A stretch of DNA of 64,000 bases from Pseudoalteromonas sp. XI10 (GCF_001469895.1 NZ_LOPY01000037.1:1-64000), one strand, 5' to 3'. Positions 34,685-43,014 are shown, numbered from the stretch's first letter. A program made the numbers and translations. Notes: generated by a model from the sequence alone, not told the origin.

Positions 34685-36252
34685 TATTGTGCCTCGTAAG
34701 TCGATTGAATCGCAGTGATCACAGCTTGTGCTTTAGCACGGGTTTCATTGGCTTCTGATTGTGGATCTGAATCAAACACCACACCTGCACCTGCTTGTAC
34801 GTAAGCCGTGCCGTTTTTAACAAAGGCAGAGCGAATAACAATACAGCTATCCATGGCGCCATCGCCCGTTAAATAACCCACTGCACCGCCATAGCTGCCG
34901 CGGCGTTTTTGTTCGGTTTGACGAACTAACTCAGCAGCGCGTACTTTAGGTGCACCCACTAAGGTGCCCATGTTCATACAAGCTTGGTAAGCATGCAGCG
35001 CATCGAGTTCAGGTTTTAAAGTACCCACCACGCGTGAAACTAAATGCATCACTTGTGAGTAGCGGTCTACTTTTAATAACTCTTTAGCGTGACGAGTGCC
35101 TGGTACGCTAATACGGGCTACATCATTTCGCGCTAAATCAACTAACATAAGGTGCTCGGCACGTTCTTTTTGGTCGTTACGAAGTTCAAGCTCAATGCGG
35201 CTGTCTAGGTCTGGATTAATTTGCCCGTTAGCAAACTTGCCACGAGGGCGAGTGCCGGCAATTGGGTATACCTCAACTTGTTTACTCTCTGCGCAATACT
35301 TGAGGGCTGACTCGGGTGATGCGCCGAATAACACAAAGTCTTCATCGCGCATGTAAAACATATATGGGCTTGGGTTTTGTTGTTTTAGTTGGCTGTAAGC
35401 ATGAAGTGAGTCAGGGCAGGCGAGAGAAAAAGTACGTGATGGAACAACTTGGAAAATATCGCCATCAACGATGTTGTTTTTTAACTTGATGACATGTTCG
35501 CAGTATTGCTCGTCGCTAACATCAACAGAAATTGGGTTTGAGCCTGTTTGCTTTTGCCCTTGGTAGCTTTGTGCATTGTCACATACGGCATTTAAACGCT
35601 CTAACTGTTGACCAACCTCAAAGCAATTAGCATGGACTTCAGGGCCGTTAAATACATTGCCAATTAGCTCGGTTGTTTTTGCTTGATGGTCGATGACAAC
35701 TAATGTTTCGGCGAGGTAGAAAACATAATCTGGGCAGCTGTTTTCGCCGTCAGGCACATCAGAAAGAGTTTCGAAATTAGCAACCATATCATAGGCAAAT
35801 ACACCGCCTAAGAACACAGAAAATGGGTTATCTGTGGTGCTTTTAATACTATTAATACAGCTACGTAGCGCGCTAAATGCGTTATCTGCTACTAATTTAC
35901 TGGCTTCATCAATGTCGCTTGCTACCTCGTTGTAGGTTAACGTTAATGTGTCTTCTACAAGCTCAGCAGAGCAGTTTTGCACGTGAGTTTGTAAATAAGG
36001 CAGTAATTGTTTGCCGTTATTTGACTGTGCAGTGAGTGTGACCTGTTTGCCTTGGCAAACAATACGTAGCGCTGAGTCAACCAAAATTAGACTTTTTACA
36101 CTGTCTTTAGAATCAATTTCAGCAGACTCTAACAGCAGTGAATTAGGCTTATCGAGTAAACTGTATAACGCAAGTGGGCTACTGATGTAGTCGCGCACTT
36201 GAGTGATACTGGTTACTTCACCCGGTGTCGTTGTTATATGACTAAAAATCAA
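34684..36252 (-). CDS. trpE: Anthranilate synthase component I
   Basis: Converts chorismate to anthranilate; committed step. The 522-residue protein has the chorismate-binding core (about 255-515, with IAGTRPRG and GAGVVFDSDP). The feedback-inhibition motif L-L-E-S-x10-S is present at the N-terminus (LLESAEIDSKDSVKS), so the enzyme should be inhibited by tryptophan. The start is TTG 36252, with AGGGAG eight bases upstream (36261-36266) and no in-frame ATG nearby. Expression is set by the leader described at 36285-36614. Confidence 0.97.
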   Translation of the reverse strand: MIFSHITTTPGEVTSITQVRDYISSPLALYSLLDKPNSLLLESAEIDSKDSVKSLILVDSALRIVCQGKQVTLTAQSNNGKQLLPYLQTHVQNCSAELVEDTLTLTYNEVASDIDEASKLVADNAFSALRSCINSIKSTTDNPFSVFLGGVFAYDMVANFETLSDVPDGENSCPDYVFYLAETLVVIDHQAKTTELIGNVFNGPEVHANCFEVGQQLERLNAVCDNAQSYQGQKQTGSNPISVDVSDEQYCEHVIKLKNNIVDGDIFQVVPSRTFSLACPDSLHAYSQLKQQNPSPYMFYMRDEDFVLFGASPESALKYCAESKQVEVYPIAGTRPRGKFANGQINPDLDSRIELELRNDQKERAEHLMLVDLARNDVARISVPGTRHAKELLKVDRYSQVMHLVSRVVGTLKPELDALHAYQACMNMGTLVGAPKVRAAELVRQTEQKRRGSYGGAVGYLTGDGAMDSCIVIRSAFVKNGTAYVQAGAGVVFDSDPQSEANETRAKAQAVITAIQSTYEAQ

Positions 36253-36284
36253 ACCTCATTCTCCCTCATTCCCAAAAACTCTTT

Positions 36285-36322
36285 AAAAAACAAAACCCCG
36301 CGAAGCTATGCTTGGCGGGGTT
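36285..36322 (-). terminator. Second trp attenuator terminator (unit 2)
   Basis: On the minus strand AACCCCGC-C-AAGC (36322-36310) pairs with GCTT-C-GCGGGGTT (36306-36294) around ATA with one C-C mismatch, followed by TTG and TTTTTT. The alternative antiterminator pairs its 5' half CCCGCCAAGC with GCTTAGCGGG (36371-36362), which lies across the end of the second leader peptide, with a single A-C mismatch. It stands about 33 bp before trpE. Confidence 0.85.
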
Positions 36323-36365
36323 CGTATAAAGATGCCTATAAATTAGATAGACCCTTACCGTCCCG

Positions 36366-36416
36366 CTAAGCCAGGCGCCACCACCAATGATGTGTAAGAG
36401 TTGCTATGTAATTCAT
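36366..36416 (-). CDS. Second trp leader peptide (unit 2)
   Basis: A 16-codon frame reads MNYIATLTHHWWWRLA and stops with TAG at 36366-36368. Three consecutive Trp codons (TGG) lie at 36378-36386. An AAGG ribosome site stands seven bases before the ATG (36424-36427). Stalling at the Trp codons would leave the downstream segment GCTTAGCGGG free to form the antiterminator with the terminator's 5' arm. It is too short to be found by ordinary gene finding. Confidence 0.85.
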   Translation of the reverse strand: MNYIATLTHHWWWRLA

Positions 36417-36440
36417 TATAAAACCTTAAAATTTAGATAT

Positions 36441-36468
36441 AAAAAAACCCGCTACATGAGCGGGTTTT
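36441..36468 (-). terminator. First trp attenuator terminator (unit 1)
   Basis: On the minus strand AAAACCCGCT (36468-36459) pairs with AGCGGGTTTT (36453-36444) around a 5-nt loop, ending in a run of seven T. The antiterminator is formed by AGCGGGT (36501-36495) with ACCCGCT in the 5' arm, a perfect 7-bp match. Confidence 0.93.
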
Positions 36469-36503
36469 GAAATCGTTAGACACGACAATTCGTCACCCGC
36501 TAG

Positions 36504-36548
36504 TTACGAGTGCCACCACCAAATTGTGATTTGAATTGTTTTGTTCAT
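36504..36548 (-). CDS. trpL: First trp leader peptide TrpL (unit 1)
   Basis: A 14-codon frame reads MNKTIQITIWWWHS and ends with TAA at 36504-36506. Three Trp codons in a row lie at 36513-36521, and the stop codon is next to the antiterminator segment at 36495-36501. The ribosome site is weak (AAGAAATAAC). The start is about 30 nt after the inferred transcription start. Confidence 0.9.
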   Translation of the reverse strand: MNKTIQITIWWWHS

Positions 36549-36584
36549 TGTTATTTCTTATTTAACGTGTCTGAAAGTGCATAC

Positions 36585-36614
36585 AGTAAAGCGTACCTAA
36601 GCCGATACTGTCAA
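36585..36614 (-). promoter_or_regulatory. Sigma-70 promoter of the trp operon
   Basis: On the minus strand a perfect -35 TTGACA (36614-36609) is followed after 18 bp by TTTACT (36590-36585) as -10. Transcription would start near 36578 and give a leader of about 325 nt. No TrpR operator with the E. coli consensus (ACTAGT half-sites) was found over the promoter. Confidence 0.65.
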
Positions 36615-36776
36615 GCATTAATTTACATATTAATACGTGTTGGGCATTTACCTCTCGTAATTACCCATTTATGTGGGTATATATGCCTAACCTAAAAAGA
36701 TAATCACGCCCTGGCACTAAATTTTTGTTATACTCACATCATTGATTCAAGAACTTACGTAAAGCAGTCTTTCCCT
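36615..36776. other. Divergent spacer between trp promoter and rnm
   Basis: AT-rich sequence that should hold the rnm promoter on the plus strand. A short palindrome TTACCCATTTATGTGGGTATA lies near 36661-36681 (ACCCA/TGGGT arms). Nothing else specific was recognised. Confidence 0.35.
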
Positions 36777-37616
36777 TTGATAAAATACGATTTACATAGC
36801 CACACCACATACTCAGATGGTCAGCTATCAGTCGAGCAATTGTTACACCGCGCGGTTGAGAAAAACATAGATGTATTTGCAATTACCGATCACGACACAT
36901 TAAATGCGATAAAACCAGCTCGCCAAGTCATTGCAGATGATAATTTACCGCTTAAATTAATTGCTGGCGTTGAAGTATCAACAAAATGGGAAAGCTTTGA
37001 AATTCATATTGTTGGTTTAAATGTTGATGATGAAAATGACGCACTGTTGTCATTGTTACAGGCACAGCAAGCCAAGCGTGAAGAGCGTGCTTTAGAGATA
37101 GGTCGTAGACTTGCTAAAAATGGTTTTGAAGGCATTTACGACCAAGCAAAAACATTTGCCGAAAACGCACAGATCACACGGGCGCATTTTGCCCGTGCAC
37201 TGATTGAACGTGGTGTAGCTAAAAACTTCCCGGGGGTATTTAAAAAGTACTTAGGGCGAGGAAAAACAGGATATGTACCAAGTAGTTGGTGTGATATGCA
37301 AACCGCAATTGCTGCCATTCACCAAGCCGGTGGGGTTGCCGTTCTTGCTCATCCTGGGCGTTATCAAATGTCTAACAAGTGGCTACGTAAGTTAATTATT
37401 GAGTTTAAAGACGCAGGTGGCGATGCGATGGAAGTTGCACAACCACAGCAAGCACCCAGTGAGCGCCAGTTTTTAGGTGAACTGAGTCGTGAATATGGCT
37501 TACTTGCGTCACAAGGGTCAGATTTTCATTTTCCGACCAGTTGGTTGGAGTTAGGTAAAAATTTATACTTACCAAAAGATTGCCAAGGGGTTTGGCAAGC
37601 ATGGGAAGGGCAATAG
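36777..37616 (+). CDS. rnm: RNase AM, PHP-domain 5'-3' exonuclease (YciV/TrpH)
   Basis: A 279-residue PHP-type phosphoesterase. Metal-binding residues appear in DLHSHTTYSDG (His7, His9), AITDHDTL, VEVSTKW, LAHPGRY and GSDFHFP. E. coli Rnm matures 5' ends of rRNAs and acts on short RNA or DNA. The gene lies divergent from trp, its usual place, and leads an operon with yciO and scpA. The start is TTG 36777 with only a poor ribosome site, so the exact start is less certain. Confidence 0.92.
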   Translation: MIKYDLHSHTTYSDGQLSVEQLLHRAVEKNIDVFAITDHDTLNAIKPARQVIADDNLPLKLIAGVEVSTKWESFEIHIVGLNVDDENDALLSLLQAQQAKREERALEIGRRLAKNGFEGIYDQAKTFAENAQITRAHFARALIERGVAKNFPGVFKKYLGRGKTGYVPSSWCDMQTAIAAIHQAGGVAVLAHPGRYQMSNKWLRKLIIEFKDAGGDAMEVAQPQQAPSERQFLGELSREYGLLASQGSDFHFPTSWLELGKNLYLPKDCQGVWQAWEGQ

Positions 37617-37625
37617 GAGCGTGTA

Positions 37626-38246
37626 ATGAGTCAGTTTTTTCATATTCATCCAGATAATCCGCAACCACGCTTAATCAGCCAAGCGGTTGATATTATCAAG
37701 CAGGGCGGTGTTATCGTATACCCAACCGATTCGGGTTATGCACTTGGCTGTAACATTGGTAATAAGCAAGCAAAAGAGCGCATCGAGCGTATTCGTGGTA
37801 TTGAAAAACACCATAACTTTACTTTAGTCTGCCGTGACTTATCAGAGCTATCTACTTATGCTCGCGTTGATAATCAGTTATTCAGATTGATTAAAAATAA
37901 CACTCCTGGACCTTATACGTTCATCTTTAAAGGCACTAAAGAAGTACCAAAGCGTTTATTAAACGAAAAGAAAAAAACCATTGGTATTCGTGTTATCGAA
38001 CACCCAATCACCTGTGCTTTATTGGCTGAATTAGGTGAGCCGTTAATGTCGTGTTCTTTAATTTTACCGGGTGAGCAATATACCGAGGCTGATCCTGATG
38101 AAATTCGCGATCGAATTGAAAAGCAAGTTGATTTAATTATTCATGGTGGTTATCTTCCTGAACAGGCAACCACAGTAATTGACTTGTCGGATGATGATAT
38201 CGAAATCTTACGTGTGGGTTGTGGTGATACTAAACCATTTGAGTAG
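37626..38246 (+). CDS. yciO: YciO family protein (Sua5/YrdC-like)
   Basis: A 206-residue protein of the Sua5-YciO-YrdC fold. The nucleotide/threonyl-binding region shows VYPTDSGYALGCNIGNK and KHHNFTLVCRDLSELSTYA, and GIRVIEHP follows. YciO paralogues are related to threonylcarbamoyl-AMP synthase, but the exact role of YciO is not settled. It starts nine bases after rnm and is followed by scpA after eight bases. Confidence 0.92.
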   Translation: MSQFFHIHPDNPQPRLISQAVDIIKQGGVIVYPTDSGYALGCNIGNKQAKERIERIRGIEKHHNFTLVCRDLSELSTYARVDNQLFRLIKNNTPGPYTFIFKGTKEVPKRLLNEKKKTIGIRVIEHPITCALLAELGEPLMSCSLILPGEQYTEADPDEIRDRIEKQVDLIIHGGYLPEQATTVIDLSDDDIEILRVGCGDTKPFE

Positions 38247-38254
38247 AGACTTAA

Positions 38255-39091
38255 TTGACTAGCCCAGAGCTTGACGCCCCAGATAATTTACAAGAGCCAG
38301 TACAGCAAAAGCTGCCACTGGCTTTTTTGCATGGCAAAGCGGTGGTTGATAAACCTGAAGACTTATACATTCCACCCGATGCATTAGAGATCATTTTAGA
38401 AACCTTTGAAGGTCCTCTCGATTTACTTTTGTATTTAATCAAAAAACATAAACTCGATGTATTAGAGCTCTCTATTTTTAGTATCACAGAGCAATACGTT
38501 AGTTATGTTGAAATGATGAGCGAGTTTCAGCTTGAACTGGCTGGTGAATACCTTGTGATGGCGGCGTTATTAGCACAAATTAAATCACGATTATTACTAC
38601 CAAAACATGAAGAGCTTGAAGAGGAAGAAGATCCACGAGCTGAGCTTGTAAGACGTTTACAAGAATACGAACAATTTAAAAAAGCCGCCGAAAATCTTGA
38701 TGAGATCCCTCGCGAAGGCCGCGATATTTTTATTGCCGAAGCGCTGGTACCAGAATTGAGTGAGCGTGAGGTACTGTTACCTGACGTTGACATGAAAGAC
38801 TTGTTAGTTGCGCTAAGCGACGTTATGGCCCGAGCTAAAACATTTGAACACCATCATATTACCGCAGAAGCCTTATCGACCCGTGAACGCATGAGCTTAA
38901 TCTTAGATAAACTCTCAGAAGCTCAATCACAGTTGCCTTTTAGTACTCTTTTTACGGTAGAAGAGGGCAGAAGTGGTGTTGTCGTTAGCTTTATCGCAAT
39001 GTTAGAGCTGGTGAAAGAAAACCTGATCAGCTGCTTTCAGGTAGATGCCAATAGCCAGATTTATGTTGGTTTGGTGGAAGAAGGCGAATAG
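38255..39091 (+). CDS. scpA: Segregation and condensation protein A
   Basis: The kleisin of the SMC-ScpAB condensin. The 278 residues show an N-terminal SMC-binding region with FEGPLDLLLYLIKKHKLDVLEL (shown in part) and LVMAALLAQIKSRLLLP, an acidic linker (EELEEEEDPRAELVRRLQEYEQF) and a C-terminal winged helix. An N-terminal extension of about 40 residues comes before the conserved part. The start is TTG. The usual downstream partner scpB is missing at this place. Confidence 0.93.
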   Translation: MTSPELDAPDNLQEPVQQKLPLAFLHGKAVVDKPEDLYIPPDALEIILETFEGPLDLLLYLIKKHKLDVLELSIFSITEQYVSYVEMMSEFQLELAGEYLVMAALLAQIKSRLLLPKHEELEEEEDPRAELVRRLQEYEQFKKAAENLDEIPREGRDIFIAEALVPELSEREVLLPDVDMKDLLVALSDVMARAKTFEHHHITAEALSTRERMSLILDKLSEAQSQLPFSTLFTVEEGRSGVVVSFIAMLELVKENLISCFQVDANSQIYVGLVEEGE

Positions 39092-39260
39092 CTGAAAGTT
39101 AATAGTTTTAAGCTTTAAGCGGTAAGTTTTAAAGGCAGTAGATCAATTATTAGAACTGCGTCATTACTAGTTGAGGGCCTGATAAATATATCAGGACGCC
39201 AGCAATTTGCGATTACTCAGTTCTTGTCGTTATGTTCCGACTCATTCTATAAGGATATTT
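39092..39260. other. Spacer with degenerate repeats where scpB would be expected
   Basis: The first 50 bp (39090-39135) are a string of units such as AGCTGAAAG, TTTTAAGCTTTAAGCGG and TAAGTTTT, similar in style to the intergenic repeats at 48-79 and 463-494. A small hairpin CCTGATA-AATA-TATCAGG follows at 39178-39195. No scpB-like frame is present. Confidence 0.5.
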
Positions 39261-39554
39261 ATGTCAAAAGTAACGTTGAAAGGGTTTATTTTAGTTCCTG
39301 AGTCTGACTTAGAGAACGTTAAATCTCAGTTGGTGACTCATAGGCGTCTTACCCTAGAAGAGCCTGGTTGCATTACTTTCAGTGTTACTGAACATACAGA
39401 AATCCCACTTCGCTTTGATGTATATGAAGAATTTATAGACAAATCGGCATTTGAATATCATCAGCAAAGAGTTAAAAACTCTTTATGGGGTAAAGTAACC
39501 ACTTGTGTTGAGCGACATTACGAGATCTTTGAGTCATCACCAGTTAAGAAGTAG
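39261..39554 (+). CDS. Antibiotic biosynthesis monooxygenase (ABM) domain protein
   Basis: The start is ATG 39261, with AAGGA six bases upstream. The 97-residue product is a dimeric ferredoxin-like protein of the ABM/YgiN group: KGFILVPESDLENVKSQL, EEPGCITFSVTEH and the DVYEEFIDKSAFEYHQQ segment are characteristic. Members oxidise quinols or bind haem-like ligands; a quinol monooxygenase is possible. It seems monocistronic. Confidence 0.85.
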   Translation: MSKVTLKGFILVPESDLENVKSQLVTHRRLTLEEPGCITFSVTEHTEIPLRFDVYEEFIDKSAFEYHQQRVKNSLWGKVTTCVERHYEIFESSPVKK

Positions 39555-39645
39555 AGAGTCACGAAAGTTTGCTTCATATGCGAATAAAAACACTTAACTT
39601 ACAGAGTGTTAAACAATTGCACCAGGCCTCAGTACCTGATAAGTT

Positions 39646-39670
39646 GGCTTTCCCCATTTTGGGGTAAGCC
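39646..39670 (+). promoter_or_regulatory. Stem-loop in the leader of the secreted-protein gene
   Basis: GGCTTTCCCC (39646-39655) pairs with GGGGTAAGCC (39661-39670), with one mismatch and loop ATTTT. It lies eight bases before the AAGG ribosome site and could end upstream transcripts weakly or modulate translation. Confidence 0.5.
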
Positions 39671-39689
39671 TACTATTAAGGAAAATATA

Positions 39690-40052
39690 ATGAAAAAGTT
39701 AGGAATGGTACTGTTATCTCTCGCGGCATTTGGAGCCTCAGCTGCAGAAAGCTTGCAATTAGACCTTAACCTTTATTTGAATAATCAACTTGTAAAAACG
39801 CACGCTGTTAAAACTGAAGAAGACAAAACTCAAACAGTGACTGCAGATGATATTCTTAAATTTGATGTAACCCCTACGTTGAACGAGCAAACTGTGACAC
39901 TAACATCAGCACTCTATAAATTTGAAAATGGCTCTTACAATAAATTTCAAGAACCTAAGTTAATGGTAAACCTTAATGAACCTGCAACGATTGAGGTTGG
40001 GACTGAGGGTGTTGAAGTGTATAAGATTGAAATAACAGCAAGTAAAATATAA
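39690..40052 (+). CDS. Small secreted protein of unknown function
   Basis: The start is ATG 39690 with AAGG upstream (AAGGAAAATATA); the frame is open to 39606. The 120-residue product has a signal peptide (about 1-19, FGASAA) and a mature part of some 100 residues rich in beta strands (LQLDLNLYLNN, QTVTLTSALYKFE, ATIEVGTEGVEVYKIEITAS). No Cys is present in the mature form. No family recognised; a small periplasmic or secreted beta-sandwich is likely. Confidence 0.65.
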   Translation: MKKLGMVLLSLAAFGASAAESLQLDLNLYLNNQLVKTHAVKTEEDKTQTVTADDILKFDVTPTLNEQTVTLTSALYKFENGSYNKFQEPKLMVNLNEPATIEVGTEGVEVYKIEITASKI

Positions 40053-40083
40053 TTGTAATAGCATCTTTTATAGTTTCTTATAG

Positions 40084-40117
40084 CGGCTAACTTTAGTGTG
40101 CTCCAATTAGTTAGCCG
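40084..40117 (+). terminator. Stem-loop after the secreted-protein gene
   Basis: CGGCTAACT (40084-40092) pairs with AGTTAGCCG (40109-40117) over a 16-nt loop and is followed by TCTATATTT. The long loop and weak T-tract suggest moderate activity. Confidence 0.6.
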
Positions 40118-40219
40118 TCTATATTTAGGTATGCACTTGTAAAAATAGGCATGCTCTAAGTAGCATCATTTACAAATAGCTTTAAGTTTCAGCCATATTC
40201 AAATTTTTAAGGAAACCAG

Positions 40220-41071
40220 ATGCAGAGTAAACACTTTACAATCAAAACCATGACCAAAAAGGAAGTCGAACTCATGATTGATTGGGCGGCAGCAGAAGGT
40301 TGGAATCCAGGCCTTAATGATGCAGAGTGTTACTTTGCAGCTGATCCTGAAGGATTTCTTGTTGGTTTTCTTGGCGATGAGCCTATCGCTACAATTTCTG
40401 CCATTAATTATCACGATGCATTTGGCTTTATCGGCTTTTACATTGTTAAACCTGATTACCGTGGTAAAGGTTACGGAATACAAATTTGGAATGCTGCGTT
40501 AAAGCGCCTTAAAGGGTTGAATATTGGCCTTGATGGTGTGGTGGAACAGCAAGAAAACTATAAAAAGTCTGGTTTTAATCTGGCCTATCGCAATATCCGT
40601 TTTGCAGGAGTAGGTGGTGGTAGTTCACCACAAAATTCAGATATTGTTGATCTTAATGCCGTGCCATTCGAAATTATTGACGCATACGAACAGGCTTTTT
40701 TCCCAGTAAATAGAGCAAACTTTACTAAAGCATGGTTAAACCAACCCCAGAGCGACGCTTTGGGCGTAATGAGCAATGGGGAATTGGCAGGGTACGGGGT
40801 AATTCGCAAATGCCAGAATGGCTTTAAAATTGGCCCTTTATTTGCCGACTCACCAGAATTAGCTGAATCTTTGTTCCTCGCTTTAAAATCTAAAGTGAGT
40901 GCATCTGAAGCTATTTTCCTTGATACGCCAGAAATCAACCAAGCTGCTGTTGCTTTAGCACAGAAGTACAACATGCAGGTGTCGTTCGAAACCGCCAGAA
41001 TGTATACCGGCGAATGTCCGAGCTTGCCATTAAACCGTATTTTCGGTGTGACTTCTTTTGAAATTGGCTGA
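40220..41071 (+). CDS. GNAT family N-acetyltransferase, two-domain
   Basis: A 283-residue protein with an N-terminal GNAT fold (about 5-135), in which the acetyl-CoA loop YRGKGYGIQIW is intact. The C-terminal half (about 150-280) fits the Acetyltransf_18 (GNAT C) type that follows such domains. The acceptor substrate is unknown. It stands alone between a hairpin and an acyltransferase gene about 100 bp later. Confidence 0.88.
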   Translation: MQSKHFTIKTMTKKEVELMIDWAAAEGWNPGLNDAECYFAADPEGFLVGFLGDEPIATISAINYHDAFGFIGFYIVKPDYRGKGYGIQIWNAALKRLKGLNIGLDGVVEQQENYKKSGFNLAYRNIRFAGVGGGSSPQNSDIVDLNAVPFEIIDAYEQAFFPVNRANFTKAWLNQPQSDALGVMSNGELAGYGVIRKCQNGFKIGPLFADSPELAESLFLALKSKVSASEAIFLDTPEINQAAVALAQKYNMQVSFETARMYTGECPSLPLNRIFGVTSFEIG

Positions 41072-41173
41072 GTTAAATTTTATAGCTATTCAATTTCACG
41101 AGATATTCAAAGCTCGATTAAACGCTAGTAAGGGCTTGTTGAAATAAGCCTCACATTCATCCAAGGACGTATT

Positions 41174-42208
41174 TTGGAAATTAGAAAACTGAACTCACTG
41201 CGAGCTTTAGCTGCGCTCATTGTCTTTTTCACTCATTTTAGCGACATAACTAATTGGCTTGGTGGAGTGTTAGGAGGGGGCTCAGGGGCTTATGGGGTGA
41301 TGCTTTTCTTTCTTCTTAGTGGCTTTTTGATGTCTTATCTATATATAGAAAAAGGCTTTAACAAAGATAATATTGTCCGCTATTTTTCTGCTCGCTTTGC
41401 TAGAGTTATTCCTCTGTATTTAGTGGTTGTTCTTGCCTCTTACTTGTTATCGAATAATGGTAGTTCTGTTCTTTATAACATTCCTGATACCGAGACCTTA
41501 ATAGCCCATTTACTGTTTATTTATGGCGAAAGTGTACTGTGGTCAATACCGCCAGAAATACACTTTTATTTTATATTTACACTTTTTTGGGCAATGTCGA
41601 AAAATAGAACAGGGTATATTTATCTTTCAATTTTAGCTGTAATGCTATTGTTGTTCTTTACAAATTATCCACGTATTTATGGTGATATAAATGGTGTTCC
41701 ATACAGTCTGTTTAGTGTATTGAGGACATTACCCTTCTTTTTTGTCGGGGTTATGTTGGGCATGAACTATCGTTCATTAACTATTCCATATTACTTGCGA
41801 AAACATTGGTTTGTATTAACGCTTGGTTTTATTCCTTTGCTGTACCCAGCATTTTCTCCCATAAACACTGCTGATAAGGTAAGAATGTGGTTGAGTTATG
41901 AAGTTCTGCTTGTAATGAGCTCTGTTTTCTTTTGTGTTGTATTCCTCGTCCCAGACAATAATATATTGCTTGCTAATCGATTTGGTGATTTTATCGGTAA
42001 GATATCGTACTCGCTTTACTTGCTTCACATGCCAATAATCGCAAAAGTGAACCAATTAGACGTGTCAATTGAGCTAAAACTCTTGCTATCTCTGCTGCTG
42101 AGTGTCATTGCAGCAGCAATTTCATATCAATTTTTTGAAAAGCCAGTAGCAAATTTAATTCGCAGAAAAGTATCTAATCAGCCAAATTCAGCCACCAGCC
42201 CAGCTTAG
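41174..42208 (+). CDS. Membrane acyltransferase family 3 (OafA/NolL-like)
   Basis: A 344-residue protein with about ten membrane helices. The family begins with RKLNSLRALAALIVFFTHFSD, containing the catalytic-type His in helix 1, and shows FLLSGFLMSYLY and FSARFARVIPLYL. Family 3 enzymes O-acylate sugars of LPS, exopolysaccharide or antibiotics. No glycosyltransferases are nearby, so the acceptor is unclear. The start is TTG 41174, supported by AAGGA six bases upstream. Confidence 0.88.
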   Translation: MEIRKLNSLRALAALIVFFTHFSDITNWLGGVLGGGSGAYGVMLFFLLSGFLMSYLYIEKGFNKDNIVRYFSARFARVIPLYLVVVLASYLLSNNGSSVLYNIPDTETLIAHLLFIYGESVLWSIPPEIHFYFIFTLFWAMSKNRTGYIYLSILAVMLLLFFTNYPRIYGDINGVPYSLFSVLRTLPFFFVGVMLGMNYRSLTIPYYLRKHWFVLTLGFIPLLYPAFSPINTADKVRMWLSYEVLLVMSSVFFCVVFLVPDNNILLANRFGDFIGKISYSLYLLHMPIIAKVNQLDVSIELKLLLSLLLSVIAAAISYQFFEKPVANLIRRKVSNQPNSATSPA

Positions 42209-42276
42209 CGGAACTACATTCGTTTTTACTGAAGATACAATTTTAATGTTGCGGTAATAAGCTCTCCATCACCTGC

Positions 42277-42297
42277 TAGCACCTAGCACCTAGCACC
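42277..42297. repeat. Short heptanucleotide array, three copies of TAGCACC
   Basis: Three perfect copies of TAGCACC, with a degenerate fourth (ACCTGC) before them. The unit shares the phase CCTAG-N-N with the 11-copy array at 342-418. It is noncoding. Confidence 0.8.
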
Positions 42298-42357
42298 TTC
42301 TGTCTTTTTCTTTTCCCCTTTCCCCTTACAACTTTCTCCTTTCCCCTTTCCCCTAAG
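42298..42357. repeat. Pyrimidine-rich tract
   Basis: A nearly pure pyrimidine stretch made of repeated TTTCCCC units directly follows the heptamer array, mirroring the arrangement near 545-612. It separates the acyltransferase gene from the b561 operon and could disturb replication or form unusual DNA structure; no function is known. Confidence 0.65.
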
Positions 42358-42452
42358 ATGTGCGTATACGCACAGAAGCTGTTCGTTTTACGCTATTTTC
42401 ATTATATAAATCCTAAGCTAAGCTGTACTTAGTTTCGTAATTCTCATGGGAA

Positions 42453-43013
42453 ATGAGTATGTTAAAGAATTCAAAGTCAAGTTATGGCTGGGTTGCCATC
42501 CTATTGCACTGGTTAATGGCACTTGGGGTGTTTGGTTTGTTTGGCTTAGGCGTGTATATGGTTGAACTAACCTATTACGACGCTTGGTATAAAGGCTCTA
42601 TGGACTTACATAAAAGCGTAGGTATTACCTTAGCAGCATTATTGTTGTTTCGTTTTGGTTGGCGCCTTTTAGGAACCCAACCTGAGCCTGTTGCAAGCAG
42701 TTCAAAAGCAATGAATCGAGTTGCACACTCAGTCCACAAACTAATTTATTTAGCTTTAATCGTCATTGTGACATCTGGCTATTTAATCTCTACGGCTGAT
42801 GGCCGTGCAATTGAAGTATTTAATTTATTTGCTGTACCGGCATTACCAGAGTCGGTCGCGAACCAAGAAGATATTGCAGGTAAAATTCACTTTTATGCCG
42901 CGTATGGGCTAATAGCTGTGGTTGTTTTACATGCTTTAGGGGCACTAAAACATCATTTTATCGATAAAGATAAAACCTTAATTAGAATGATCAAACCATT
43001 GAAGGATGATTAA
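42453..43013 (+). CDS. Cytochrome b561 family protein
   Basis: A 186-residue di-haem membrane protein with four helices (about 13-33, 48-68, 90-110 and 145-165). Haem-ligand His candidates lie in [22 protein letters not shown] and [20 protein letters not shown]. It should shuttle electrons from quinol to periplasmic acceptors. It is the first gene of an operon with a yceI homologue, as in E. coli yceJ-yceI. ATG 42453 or 42459 may be the start. Confidence 0.9.
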   Translation: MSMLKNSKSSYGWVAILLHWLMALGVFGLFGLGVYMVELTYYDAWYKGSMDLHKSVGITLAALLLFRFGWRLLGTQPEPVASSSKAMNRVAHSVHKLIYLALIVIVTSGYLISTADGRAIEVFNLFAVPALPESVANQEDIAGKIHFYAAYGLIAVVVLHALGALKHHFIDKDKTLIRMIKPLKDD

Positions 43014-43014
43014 T

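Noticed and set aside
36585..36660. TrpR operator at the trp promoter
   Set aside because: No ACTAGT-type half-sites were found in the promoter; attenuation alone is supported by the sequence.
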